From the NCBI RefSeq assembly GCF_017355985.1, contig NZ_JAFIQU010000013.1, positions 62,001-126,000 on the forward strand: a stretch of DNA of 64,000 nt. The letters are read 5' to 3'. How positions within the stretch are numbered: position 1 is the first letter of the stretch; every line of letters begins with the position of its first letter. The notes beneath the pieces are model-generated. The model made no database searches, was not told where the DNA came from, and saw only the letters and a program-made list of their open reading frames with translations. This document shows, in pieces, positions 17,082 through 25,742 of the stretch. The translations under genes were made by a program, and so were the position numbers. Origin of the DNA: Arenibaculum pallidiluteum. Lineage in GTDB: Bacteria > Pseudomonadota > Alphaproteobacteria > Azospirillales > Azospirillaceae.

Positions 17082-17481
17082 GCGACAGGAACATGGCGGT
17101 CACCGTTCCGAGCACGGTCAGGTACACGCCGAGATCAAAGAGCAGCGGGGTCCCAAGCGGCAGCTGGATGCCGACATCGGGGAACCACCAGCGATGCGTC
17201 AGGTAGGCCGCGGCCGAATCCAGGAATGCGGGCAGACCGCTCGCAGCCGCGACGAGAAGTCCAAGGCCACAGAGTGCCGCCGGATGCAGGCGCAGCATCC
17301 GCAGTGCGGCCGCCCGGCCCCTCGACACGGCGTAGACCGCCACCCCGGCCGCGGCGATGAGGCCTCCGATGAAGCCACCGCCCGGGGCGTTGTGGCCACG
17401 GAGCAGGACGTAAACCGAAACCGCGACCAGGCACCAGAGAAGCAGGGCCGACGAGCTGCGAAGGATCAGCGTCGGCTTCAT
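17068..17481 (-). CDS. mrpB: Mrp antiporter subunit B
   Basis: A 137-residue membrane protein with four hydrophobic segments and the MrpB signature RGHNAPGGGFIGGLIAAAGV, plus PDVGIQLPLGTPLLFDLGVY and a final helix VLGTVTAMFLSLVE. It overlaps mrpA by 4 nt and mrpC by 14 nt. The MrpB part is encoded by a separate gene rather than fused to MrpA, which defines the seven-gene arrangement. Confidence 0.94.
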   Translation of the reverse strand: MKPTLILRSSSALLLWCLVAVSVYVLLRGHNAPGGGFIGGLIAAAGVAVYAVSRGRAAALRMLRLHPAALCGLGLLVAAASGLPAFLDSAAAYLTHRWWFPDVGIQLPLGTPLLFDLGVYLTVLGTVTAMFLSLVEK

Positions 17482-19784
17482 GCTCTGGTCTCCCCACGGA
17501 TCGAGCGCAGCACGGCGAGAACCGCAATGGCTGCCAGCGCCAGGACGGTGATCTCGCCGAGGGTATCGAGGGCACGGAAGTCGACGAGGATCACGTTGAC
17601 GACGTTACGGCCGTGGGCCGCAGGGACGCTTTCCGCGCCGAACCACACGGAAAGACGCGGGTCGAAGGGGGTCGCCAGCACGGCCAGCAGCAGCAGCGTC
17701 ATGGCTCCTCCCGCGCAGCCGGCGATGGAGGCGTCGATCCACCTGTCGCGGGGCGAACGCGGAAGCCTTCCGCGCAACGGCAGACGAACCAGCGTCGCAG
17801 CCAGGATCACCACGAACAGCGTCTCGACCGCGAACTGGGTAAAGGCGAGATCCGGCGCACCGTTCACCAGGAACAGGACGGCGGTTGCAAAACCGACCAG
17901 GCCCGATGCCATGATCGCCGCGATCAGCGTTCGCGCGAGGACTGCCGCGACCGCTCCTGCGATCAGGAGAATGGGAACGAAGATCCGCGGGTCCGGCCAG
18001 CCCGCCTCGACACTGGGCAGTGAAATGCCGCCGCGGAAGGCCAGCGTGATCAGGGCACCCAGGCTCGCGACTAGGAACAGCGTACGCAAATAGTCGCGCA
18101 GACTTCCGTGCTGAACCATGCCCGTCACCCGCGCGGCAGCCGGAACCAGCGCCCCCAGGACGCGGTCGTAGGCCCTGGCAGGTCCGAAGCGATCGAGCTG
18201 TCGGAGGGAGCGCAGGACCAGGCCCAACCGCTCCCAGGCGAGATACAGGCCGACGCCCATCGCGACCGTGGCGATGCTCAGCACGAGCAGCGGACTGAAG
18301 CCGTGCCAAAGGGCTAGGTCGACGCGGACGGACTCGCCAAGCAGCGCCGCCGCCGCGGGATTGACGAGCCACGAGCCGAAGAGGGAGGGGATGCCACCCG
18401 CCAGCAGCCCGAGGATGCCAAGGACCAGCGGGCCGGTCATCATCGCCCACCCGGGATCGTGAGGCGCTTTCGGCGTTGGACGCGGACGGGCGAAGAAGAG
18501 GCGGAAGGACAGCACCCCCGCTATCGCCACCATGGCGGCATTCACCAGGAACCCACCTGCCACCAGCAATCCGGCGGCATCGCCGGATTCGAGCTTGGCC
18601 TCGTAGACGAGCTCCTTGGCCACGAAGCCTACGAAAGGCGGCAGGCCGGCCATGGACAAAGCCGCCAGGACGGCGCCCAGGGCGGTGATCGGCATGACGC
18701 GGGCAAGACCGCCAAGCGCCGATGCGTCACGCATTCCCGTCTCGTGATCGACGATTCCGGCCACCAGGAACAGCGCCGCCTTGTAGAAGGCATGGACCAG
18801 GAGAAAGACGATGGCAGCAGTCGCGGACAACGCAGGCGGGATGCCGATCAGCATGACGAGCGTGCCGAGCCCGGTCACCGTCGTATAGGCCAGCACCCGC
18901 TTCAAGTCGGTCTCGCGCAGGGCCAGGAAGGCTCCAGTCAGGGCGGTGGCGAGACCGAACCAGGTGAGAACCCCCTGCCAAAGATCATGCTCGAGGTAGA
19001 CAGGGTTGAGCCGGGCCAGCAGGTAGACGCCGAGCTTCACCATGGTGGCGGAGTGCAGGTAGGCGCTGACCGGCGTCGGCGCAGCCATCGCGTTGGGCAG
19101 CCAGAAGTGCAGAGGCACTTGGGCGGACTTGGCGAAGCAGCCGATGATGACGAGGATCATCGCGGCTTCAGCCGCAGGCGCTGCGAGCACCGCTTCACGG
19201 GCCGCGATGATCCCGCTTATGGCCGTTGTTCCGGCCGCTGCGGCGACCAGAACCAACCCAGCCAGCAGCGCCAGGCCGCCACCGCCCGTGACCAGCAGGG
19301 CCTGAAGGGCCGCGCGGCGGGCGGTCGCCTTCTCGTGGTCGAACCCGACCAGGAAGAAGGATGCGAGGCTGGTCAGCTCCCAGAAGATGAACAGCGTGAC
19401 CACGTCGTCCGCCATGACGGCACCGAGCATGGCCGTCATGAACATCAGGACGATCGCAGCGAACCGGCTCCGTCTGGGGTCGTCGTGCAGATAGGAGCCG
19501 GCGTAGAGGAACACGAGAGCGCCAATGCCCGTGATCAGCAAGGCGAACAGCAGCGACAGCCCATCGAGCGACAGCCCGCCGGTGATCCCCAGCGATGGCA
19601 CCCCCCAGAAGGATGCCGTGATGGCTGCGCCGCCAGCGACCTGGGGGACGGCCCACAGCAACAGGACGAAGGCGGCCGCAGCCACCATGGTTGCGAACGG
19701 CATCGCGAGGCGCGGCGGCATCGCCATCGCAGCGACCGTGGCTGCGGCGCCGAGGCCGATCGGAAGGAGAACTGAAGTGATCAT
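17478..19784 (-). CDS. mrpA: Mrp antiporter subunit A
   Basis: The largest Mrp subunit, 768 residues. The N-terminal ND5-like antiporter module (about 1-480) carries the membrane Glu in FIFWELTSLASFFLVGF, the Lys in IGCFAKSAQVPLHFWLPNAM, and HAFYKAALFLVAG. The C-terminal extension (about 600-768) includes NGAPDLAFTQFAVETLFVVI and NVILVDFRALDTLGEITVLA, the latter being the MrpA-specific segment with a conserved Asp and Glu. The first gene of a nine-gene operon (A-B-C-D-E-F-G-kinase-regulator), it has an AAAGGAC ribosome site and a sigma-54-like promoter about 25-40 nt upstream. It exchanges Na+ for protons. Confidence 0.95.
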   Translation of the reverse strand: MITSVLLPIGLGAAATVAAMAMPPRLAMPFATMVAAAAFVLLLWAVPQVAGGAAITASFWGVPSLGITGGLSLDGLSLLFALLITGIGALVFLYAGSYLHDDPRRSRFAAIVLMFMTAMLGAVMADDVVTLFIFWELTSLASFFLVGFDHEKATARRAALQALLVTGGGGLALLAGLVLVAAAAGTTAISGIIAAREAVLAAPAAEAAMILVIIGCFAKSAQVPLHFWLPNAMAAPTPVSAYLHSATMVKLGVYLLARLNPVYLEHDLWQGVLTWFGLATALTGAFLALRETDLKRVLAYTTVTGLGTLVMLIGIPPALSATAAIVFLLVHAFYKAALFLVAGIVDHETGMRDASALGGLARVMPITALGAVLAALSMAGLPPFVGFVAKELVYEAKLESGDAAGLLVAGGFLVNAAMVAIAGVLSFRLFFARPRPTPKAPHDPGWAMMTGPLVLGILGLLAGGIPSLFGSWLVNPAAAALLGESVRVDLALWHGFSPLLVLSIATVAMGVGLYLAWERLGLVLRSLRQLDRFGPARAYDRVLGALVPAAARVTGMVQHGSLRDYLRTLFLVASLGALITLAFRGGISLPSVEAGWPDPRIFVPILLIAGAVAAVLARTLIAAIMASGLVGFATAVLFLVNGAPDLAFTQFAVETLFVVILAATLVRLPLRGRLPRSPRDRWIDASIAGCAGGAMTLLLLAVLATPFDPRLSVWFGAESVPAAHGRNVVNVILVDFRALDTLGEITVLALAAIAVLAVLRSIRGETRA

Positions 19785-19808
19785 CCGGGTCCTTTCGCCG
19801 GCTCCCCT

Positions 19809-19825
19809 TACAAGGGGCGTGCCAA
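19809..19825 (-). promoter_or_regulatory. Sigma-54-like -24/-12 promoter of the mrp operon
   Basis: On the minus strand the sequence reads TTGGCACG-CCCC-TTGTA. The sigma-54 consensus is TGGCACG-N4-TTGCW, so the -24 block is perfect, the spacing is exact, and one base of the -12 block differs (TTGT for TTGC). Transcription would begin near 19800, leaving a leader of about 16 nt that contains the AAAGGAC ribosome site of mrpA. The operon encodes its own NtrC-type activator, which makes the match more credible. The overlapping CCCCTT/AAGGGG symmetry is an alternative reason for part of the pattern. Confidence 0.65.
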
Positions 19826-19919
19826 CGGACCCGGACCGACCGCAGCCAAGGGAATCAGCGCGGAATCACCACGTCGCAGGATCGGATCTGTTCACCCGCG
19901 CGCACACGACCTCGTTGCG

Positions 19920-19939
19920 ATGTTCACGATCGTGAACAT
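19920..19939. promoter_or_regulatory. 20-bp perfect palindrome, putative enhancer of the mrp operon
   Basis: ATGTTCACGATCGTGAACAT is perfectly self-complementary. Its centre lies about 130 bp upstream of the expected mrpA transcription start, in the range used by NtrC-family activators. No second copy was noticed near nhaA. Binding by the Fis-type domain of the regulator at 10448-11776 is an inference from position and symmetry. Confidence 0.6.
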
Positions 19940-20365
19940 GGAGCTCAGGCGGGAGGGTGCCGCGAATGCGAGGTCAGGCTCTGTGTGGGCAAAACGCAGC
20001 AGCCCGTCGAGGCGTAGCTGATGCCGACGCTACCCTCCCGACTGCGGAGCCGACCGAAGAGTGCCAGGCCGACGATGCGCCGGCCGGTACTCGAGGATCT
20101 GCCTCGGCGACGAAGGAGGCATCGCCTGCCCTCCCGATCCCGGCGGGCTCGGAAGGGGTCGTCGCCTCGTCCACATACCTTCAGGCGCCAGCCGTGGTGC
20201 CTGTCGTCACAGCAGCCGGCTGATCTGCTGATTGCAGATTCGTCGCGTCGGGTACCGGATGGATGTCGCCTGCTCCTGGCTGGTGCGGTGCATGAATCTC
20301 ACTACTGCCTGCCCGTGGCCGCGATGAGATCATGCCCGCGGCTGGATGATCCCAGGTCGCTCCGC

Positions 20366-21682
20366 CTATCGCATCAGGGATGGCAGCAGCAGCGAGATCC
20401 CGGGAACCAGGATCAGGATCGTGATCCGGATCAGGTCGGCGACCCAGAACGGGGTAACGCCGCGGAAGATCGTGCCGGTGGTCACCTCCGGCAGGACGGC
20501 GCGGATCACGAAGACGTTCAGGCCCACGGGCGGCGTGATCAGGCTGATCTCCGTCACCACGACCACGATGATGCCGAACCAGATCAGCACGAGCTGGGGA
20601 TCCATCATGGCGCCGAAGTCCAGTGCCGCGATCACGGGGTAGAAGACCGGGACCGTCAGCAGGATCATCGACAGGCTTTCCAGCAGGCAGCCGAGGATGA
20701 AGTAGATCCCGACGATCACGAAGATAACGAGCATCGGCGAGAAGCCCTGGGCCACGATCCATTCCGTCAGGACGGTGGGCGCCTGGGTCATGTTGATCAT
20801 GTTCGAGAAGACCAGCGCGCCGATCAGGATCGAGAAGATCATCGCGGTGGTCCGGGCGCTTTCGGCCAGGACGTTGAACAGGATGCGCCAGGTCATCTTC
20901 CCGCGCAGCAGCGTGAAGGCCAGGGCGCCCGCGGCGCCGATGCCGGCCGCCTCGTTGGGCGTGAAGATGCCGCCGTAGATGCCGCCGATCACGACGAGGA
21001 ACAGCGTGACGATCCCCCAGATGCCCTTGAAGGCCTGGAGCCGCTCCGGCCAGCTCATGCGCGCGCCCGGCGGGCCCGCCTTGGGATCGCGCCAGGTCAC
21101 GAAGGCGATCGCGCCGAGATAGCAGAGCACCGCCACGGCGCCGGGCAGCAGCCCCGCGACGAACAGCTTGCCGATGTCCTGCTCGGTCATCAGCCCGTAG
21201 ATGATCATCACGACGCTGGGCGGAATCAGGATGCCGAGCGTCCCGCCCGAGGCGATCGAGCCCGTGGCCAGCTCCATGGAATAGCCGTACTTTCGCATGG
21301 ACGGCATGGAGACCTTCGCCATGGTCGCCGCCGTGGCGAGGCTGGAGCCGCAGATCGAGCTGAAGCCCGCGCAGGCGAGCACCGTCGCCATGGCGAGGCC
21401 GCCCCGCCGATGGCCCAGCAGGGCGTAGGAGGCGGCGTAGAGCTCGCCCGACAGGCCGGCCTGGGTCACCAGATTGCCCATCAGGATGAACAGCGGCACG
21501 ACAGCGAGGCTGTAGGTGAGCCCCGTCTCATAGGCCGTGGTCGCCACCATGGACGCAGCGGCGGTCCAGCTCACCAGCAGGCCGAAGCCGACATAGCCGA
21601 CCAGCCCCATCGCGAAGGCGATGGGCACCCGCAGGCCCATCAGGACGAGAAGGGCAGCGAAGCCGATAAGTGTCGCGGTCAT
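20366..21682 (-). CDS. TRAP transporter large permease (DctM-type)
   Basis: A 438-residue inner-membrane protein with about 12 membrane segments, the ion-coupled transport subunit of a tripartite ATP-independent transporter. Family patterns are GLTYSLAVVPLFILMGNLVT, GFSSICGSSLATAATMAKVS, SGGTLGILIPPSVVMIIYG, PNEAAGIGAAGALAF and TEISLITPPVGLNVFVI. The start at 21682 overlaps the small permease by 4 nt. It is transcribed with the small permease and binding protein and, upstream, the aldehyde dehydrogenase and other enzymes, so it probably imports the substrate of that pathway, most likely a carboxylic acid. Confidence 0.93.
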   Translation of the reverse strand: MTATLIGFAALLVLMGLRVPIAFAMGLVGYVGFGLLVSWTAAASMVATTAYETGLTYSLAVVPLFILMGNLVTQAGLSGELYAASYALLGHRRGGLAMATVLACAGFSSICGSSLATAATMAKVSMPSMRKYGYSMELATGSIASGGTLGILIPPSVVMIIYGLMTEQDIGKLFVAGLLPGAVAVLCYLGAIAFVTWRDPKAGPPGARMSWPERLQAFKGIWGIVTLFLVVIGGIYGGIFTPNEAAGIGAAGALAFTLLRGKMTWRILFNVLAESARTTAMIFSILIGALVFSNMINMTQAPTVLTEWIVAQGFSPMLVIFVIVGIYFILGCLLESLSMILLTVPVFYPVIAALDFGAMMDPQLVLIWFGIIVVVVTEISLITPPVGLNVFVIRAVLPEVTTGTIFRGVTPFWVADLIRITILILVPGISLLLPSLMR

Positions 21683-22209
21683 GTCGCCCCGAGGGTGCTG
21701 CCTTGGTCGGAAGGTTTGCGCGGCGAGAAGAACTCGGCGATGCCGAGCAGCACGAGGATCAGCGCCGTGATCCCGCACATCACGCTCATCAGGTACATCA
21801 CGGGCGCGAGCGGCAGCAGCAGCGTCGCCGTCGAGTCCCCGTATTCGGCGGCGTCGGCCGCCTTCGTCCAGAGATGCGCCGCGATGAACGCCATCGCGCC
21901 CGCGCAGACCAGCGAGATGATGCCGTCGCGCAGGTTGCGCAGGGCCGCGGGAACCGCCGTGTCCAGCAGGTCCACGGTGATGTGCTCGCGCGAGATCGAG
22001 ACCAGCGGAAGCCCGCAGAAGACCATGATCCCCAGCAGCACCTCGGTCACCTCGAACGCCCCGAGAAGCGGCCGGTTGAAGAAGTAGCGTCCGCCGACAT
22101 CCACCACCGTCAGCGCCATCATCCCGAACAGGATGAGGGCGACGACGAGGCGCAGCACGAGCTCGATAACCGAGATCATGCGCTGCGCGACGCCGCCGCC
22201 CGTGCTCAC
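21679..22209 (-). CDS. TRAP transporter small permease (DctQ-type)
   Basis: A 176-residue membrane protein with four hydrophobic segments, as expected for DctQ: LRLVVALILFGMMALTVVDV, VTEVLLGIMVFCGLPLVSIS followed by the conserved REHITVDLL, GIISLVCAGAMAFIAAHLW, and PVMYLMSVMCGITALILVLL. It overlaps the binding-protein stop and the large-permease start by 4 nt on each side. It forms the membrane complex with the large permease. Confidence 0.9.
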   Translation of the reverse strand: MSTGGGVAQRMISVIELVLRLVVALILFGMMALTVVDVGGRYFFNRPLLGAFEVTEVLLGIMVFCGLPLVSISREHITVDLLDTAVPAALRNLRDGIISLVCAGAMAFIAAHLWTKAADAAEYGDSTATLLLPLAPVMYLMSVMCGITALILVLLGIAEFFSPRKPSDQGSTLGAT

Positions 22210-23246
22210 TTGGCCCCACCCTGGATCGCGGAGATCTCGGCGCGCAGCTCGGACAGCACGGCCTTGCCGTCGACACCCTTCTTGGCGGCGGCCTGTATCC
22301 AGTTCGCCTCGATGGGCGCCGTCCGCTCCCGGATGCCCTGGATCATGGTGTCCGAGGCGGTGACGAGCTGGATGTTGTTGGCCTTGACGTGGTCCATGGC
22401 CCGGGCGTTCGCCTTGTCGAAGGCCCGCCCGGCCAGGCGCGAGAACGCCTCGCCCGAGACCCGCATGACGGCCTCCTGGTCCTCCTTCGGAAGCCCCCGG
22501 AACTTCGCCTGGTTCATCACCAGGAAGAAGGAGGAGTTGTACAGCCCGCCCGGGATCACAGTCACGTGCTTGACCACGTTGGTCAGCTTGAAGCCTTCGA
22601 TGCTGTCCAGCGTGAACAGCACCCCGTCCGCCACCCCGTTAGACAGGATCTGGTAGACCTCGGAAGCCGGGTGCAGCAGCGGGCTCATGCCCAGCGCCTG
22701 GGCCGTGTCGTTCACGACGCCCCCACCCACGCGCATCTTCTGCCCGCGCAGGTCATCAATCGTGGCCATCGGGCGCGTCGCATGCATGATGTGGCCCGGC
22801 GTATGGGTGAAGACGCCGAGGACCTGGACGCCGCGATGCTCGGCAGCCTTTTCGAAATGCTTCTTGTAGATCCGCCAGTAGGCCGCCGAGATCGCCTCGG
22901 CATTGTCGCCGACGAACGGCATCTCGACGGCCTTGCTGAGTTCGAAGCGGCCGGGCTGGTAGCCGTGGATGCCGTAGGTGATGTCGGCCTGGCCCTCGCG
23001 AGCGACGTCGAAGGCGCCGGCGGGCTTGCCGATCGGTGCCGGCAGGATGGTGACCTTCACGCGTCCCTGGGTCTCGCGCTCGATGCTCTCGGCCCACGGC
23101 TTCATGGCGTCGGTGACCAGGAAGTATCCCGGCGGCAGCCAGGACGACATGGTCAGCTCGGTTGCGGCGCTGGCCGAGCCGCAGGCCGCCGCCAGCGCGG
23201 CGGCGGAGACCAGGAGCCTGCTTGCGATTCTTCCGATGAACGACAT
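22206..23246 (-). CDS. TRAP transporter solute-binding protein (DctP-type)
   Basis: A 346-residue periplasmic protein with an N-terminal signal peptide (SRLLVSAAALAAACGSASA, cleavage near 28). The DctP fold is marked by LTMSSWLPPGYFLVTDAMKP, KVTILPAPIGKPAGAFDVAR, LRGQKMRVGGG (the carboxylate-binding Arg is normally in such a segment) and TLDSIEGFKLTNVVKHVT. ATG 23246 follows GGGAGGA. It lies 50 nt downstream of the aldehyde dehydrogenase stop. The ligand is unknown; this subfamily generally binds carboxylates. Confidence 0.9.
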   Translation of the reverse strand: MSFIGRIASRLLVSAAALAAACGSASAATELTMSSWLPPGYFLVTDAMKPWAESIERETQGRVKVTILPAPIGKPAGAFDVAREGQADITYGIHGYQPGRFELSKAVEMPFVGDNAEAISAAYWRIYKKHFEKAAEHRGVQVLGVFTHTPGHIMHATRPMATIDDLRGQKMRVGGGVVNDTAQALGMSPLLHPASEVYQILSNGVADGVLFTLDSIEGFKLTNVVKHVTVIPGGLYNSSFFLVMNQAKFRGLPKEDQEAVMRVSGEAFSRLAGRAFDKANARAMDHVKANNIQLVTASDTMIQGIRERTAPIEANWIQAAAKKGVDGKAVLSELRAEISAIQGGAK

Positions 23247-23296
23247 TGGTCCTCCCAAGACGGCGTTTCCGCCCACCGGTCCGGCGGCGCGATTGT

Positions 23297-24799
23297 TCAG
23301 TAGGCGAAGCATACTGATTTGGTTTCGGTGTAAAGATCCAGGGCCGCCCTGCCCATCTCCCGCCCGATGCCGGACTGCTTGAAGCCACCGAAGGGCAGGT
23401 TCGCGTCCACGAGGTTGTGCGCGTTGACCCAGACCGAGCCCGCCTTCACCTTCCCGACCAGCGCCATGATCTTGCGGTGGTCGTTGGACCAGATGCTTGC
23501 GCCCAGGCCGAAGGACGTATCGTTCGCCTTGCGCGCGACCTCGTCCAGATCGTCGAAGGGCATGGCTGCGATCACCGGCCCGAAGATCTCCTCCCGGACG
23601 ACCTTCATGCGGTGATCGACGTCGACGAGGACGGTCGGCCGGACGAAGAAGCCCTCGCCCGCATATTCGTCCCCGCCGGCCAGAATCCGGGCACCTTCCT
23701 CGGCGCCGCTGCGGATGTAGCCCGTCACCCGCTCCTTGTGCCGGCGCGAGACGAGCGGATTGATCTGGTTCGCCGGGTCCCAGCCGGGCCCGATGCGCAG
23801 GGCCTGCGCCGCGCCCGCCAGCCGCTCGACCACCTGGTCGAAGATCCGGGACTGGACGTAGAGGCGCGAGCCTGCCGTGCAGACCTGCCCTTGGTTGAAG
23901 AAGATCGCGGCCGCGGCGCCCTCGGCCGCGACGTCGGGCGACACGTCGTCGAGGACGATCACCGGCGACTTGCCCCCGAGCTCCAGCGAGAAGCGCGTCA
24001 TGTTGCGCACCGCGGCCTCGCCGATCAGCTTGCCGACCTCGGTCGATCCCGTGAAGGCGACCTTGTCGATGCCGGGATGGCGGGCCAGGGCTGCGCCCGT
24101 GGTCTCGCCGCGCCCGGTCACCACGTTGACCACGCCCGGCGGGATGCCGGCCTCGAGGCACAGCTCGGCCAGGCGCAGCGCCGTCAGCGGCGTCTCCTCG
24201 GCGGGCTTCAGGACGACCGTGCAGCCGCAGGCCAGGGCCGGGGCGATCTTCCATGCCGCCATGACCAGCGGGAAGTTCCAGGGGATGATGGCGCCGACCA
24301 CGCCGACGGGCTCGCGCAGCGTCATGGCGCGGTACTGAGCGCCCGGCGGAAACGGGATCGAGACGTCGAGGGTCGAACCCTCGATCTTGGTGGCCCATCC
24401 CGCCATGTAGCGGATGAACTCGACCGAGTGGCCGACCTCGACGCCCCTGGACAGCGCGATCGACTTGCCCTGGTTCAGCGTCTCGATCTCGGCCAGCGTC
24501 TCGCCGTCGCGCTCCACCAGCTCGGCCAGCCGGACCAGGATGCGCTCGCGGTCGGCGGGGCGCATCCGCCGCCACCCCTCGCTCTCGAAGGCCTCCCGGG
24601 CGGCGGCGACCGCCCTGTCCACGTCGGCGGCGGTGCCGTCGGCTACCTCGGAGATCACCTGGCCCGTCGCCGGGTTGTAGACCGGCAGCGCCGCGCCGCC
24701 GCCCGGGACGAGCCTGCCGCCGATGAAATGCCCGTGCGCGCGCGCCAGGAAGGCGCGGACGGCGGGGCTGGGATCGAAATCGGTAACGGTCTGATCCAT
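23297..24799 (-). CDS. NAD(P)+-dependent aldehyde dehydrogenase (phenylacetaldehyde type)
   Basis: A 500-residue enzyme oxidising an aldehyde to its acid. Signatures are GAIIPWNFPLVMAAWKIAPA, the coenzyme loop VAFTGSTEVGKLI, the catalytic Glu in LELGGKSPVIV (about 268) and the nucleophile Cys in NQGQVCTAGSRLYV (about 302), with FGPVIAAMPFDD and LPFGGFKQSGIGREMG at the end. Length and motifs are standard. Resemblance to phenylacetaldehyde or betaine aldehyde dehydrogenases is general, so the substrate stays open. Same strand as the TRAP genes downstream and the dehydrogenase gene upstream. Confidence 0.92.
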   Translation of the reverse strand: MDQTVTDFDPSPAVRAFLARAHGHFIGGRLVPGGGAALPVYNPATGQVISEVADGTAADVDRAVAAAREAFESEGWRRMRPADRERILVRLAELVERDGETLAEIETLNQGKSIALSRGVEVGHSVEFIRYMAGWATKIEGSTLDVSIPFPPGAQYRAMTLREPVGVVGAIIPWNFPLVMAAWKIAPALACGCTVVLKPAEETPLTALRLAELCLEAGIPPGVVNVVTGRGETTGAALARHPGIDKVAFTGSTEVGKLIGEAAVRNMTRFSLELGGKSPVIVLDDVSPDVAAEGAAAAIFFNQGQVCTAGSRLYVQSRIFDQVVERLAGAAQALRIGPGWDPANQINPLVSRRHKERVTGYIRSGAEEGARILAGGDEYAGEGFFVRPTVLVDVDHRMKVVREEIFGPVIAAMPFDDLDEVARKANDTSFGLGASIWSNDHRKIMALVGKVKAGSVWVNAHNLVDANLPFGGFKQSGIGREMGRAALDLYTETKSVCFAY

Positions 24800-24823
24800 G
24801 GTTGCCTCCTGCCTTGGGTCCGA

Positions 24824-25714
24824 TCAGCCTTTCCGGTCGGGCTCCTGGGTCCAACCGCGGATGGCCTCGGAATGGTCGCGCTCGGCGCCGACGCGCTCGC
24901 GGGCCAGCGACCAGCGCTCGCGCACCAGGCGCGAGACCGGCGCCTCGATCCCCAGTGCCTCGCCGAGGTCGGCCGCGATCTTCACGTCCTTGGCCAGGAG
25001 CCCGAGCTGGAAGCCGGTGGCGAAGCGCCCCGTCACCACATGCTCCTTCATCACCAGCTCCGACACGAAGCTGCGCCCGGTCGAGGCGTTCACGATCTCG
25101 ACAATGGTCTCGGGCGCCAGCCCGAAGCGCTCGCCGATGATCAGGGCCTCCGCCGTCGCGGCGTAGGCGGCCGCGGCGCAGTAGTTGTTCAGCGCCTTCA
25201 TGGCATGGCCGGATCCCAGCGGGCCGGTGTCGAAGAGCCGATCGCCCATGGTCCGCAGCAGCGGTCGGGCACGCTCGATGGCCTCCGCGTCGTCGCCGCC
25301 GATCATGATCGCCAGGGTGCCTGCCGCGGCCCGCGGCACGCCCCCCGACACCGGCGCGTCGACCAGCGCGATGCCGCGCGCCTTCAGCGCCGCCCCGAGC
25401 TCCTGCGTGCCCAGCGGGTCCGAGGAGCTCATGTCGATCACCACCGTCCCCGCGCCCAGATGCGGCGCGAGGCCTCCCCCTGCGCCGCCGGTCAGCACCT
25501 CGCGCACGATCTGGCCGGTCGGCAGCATGGTGACGACGAACTCGCAGCCGCCGAGATCGGCGAGCGTCTCCGCCGCACGGCCCCCGTGCTCGGCCACGAA
25601 GCGCGCCATCCGCTCGGCCGAGCCGTCATGGACCGTCACCGCGTGGCCCGCCTTGGCAATGTTGGCCGCCATCGGCCAGCCCATGTTGCCGATCCCGATG
25701 AACCCAACCCTCAT
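24824..25714 (-). CDS. Beta-hydroxyacid dehydrogenase (3-hydroxyisobutyrate dehydrogenase family)
   Basis: A 296-residue NAD(P)-dependent oxidoreductase. The N-terminal Rossmann motif is RVGFIGIGNMGWPMAANIAK, the substrate-binding motif DAPVSGGVPRAAAGTLAIM, and the catalytic Lys region LGSGHAMKALNNYCAA. The ATG at 25714 is preceded by AAGGAAGGGA and starts the Rossmann strand directly; an upstream ATG at 25750 is less likely. It is encoded between the carboxymuconolactone decarboxylase and aldehyde dehydrogenase genes. It probably oxidises a hydroxyacid or reduces a semialdehyde in the same pathway. Confidence 0.9.
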   Translation of the reverse strand: MRVGFIGIGNMGWPMAANIAKAGHAVTVHDGSAERMARFVAEHGGRAAETLADLGGCEFVVTMLPTGQIVREVLTGGAGGGLAPHLGAGTVVIDMSSSDPLGTQELGAALKARGIALVDAPVSGGVPRAAAGTLAIMIGGDDAEAIERARPLLRTMGDRLFDTGPLGSGHAMKALNNYCAAAAYAATAEALIIGERFGLAPETIVEIVNASTGRSFVSELVMKEHVVTGRFATGFQLGLLAKDVKIAADLGEALGIEAPVSRLVRERWSLARERVGAERDHSEAIRGWTQEPDRKG

Positions 25715-25742
25715 GGCCGTCCCTTCCTTCCCTTCCGGGGCC

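Larger units (their letters stand above)
19785..20365. other. Intergenic region between mrpA and the TRAP operon end
   Basis: About 580 nt. The left third holds the mrpA leader, sigma-54-like promoter and 20-bp palindrome. The rest (about 19945-20365) has no convincing gene: a frame of 88 codons at 19957-20223 has an Ala/Thr/Pro-rich product with no recognisable domain. The right end lies just after the stop of the TRAP large permease and could hold its terminator; no clear hairpin with T tract was found. Confidence 0.5.

Noticed and set aside
19957-20223. 88-codon plus-strand frame between mrpA and the TRAP operon
   Set aside because: No recognisable domain, Ala/Thr/Pro-rich, no good ribosome site; treated as noncoding.
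20021-22087. A 688-codon plus-strand frame over the TRAP permease genes
   Set aside because: The product is low-complexity, rich in Asp, His, Gln and Arg, with no membrane or domain pattern, while the minus strand encodes canonical DctM and DctQ.
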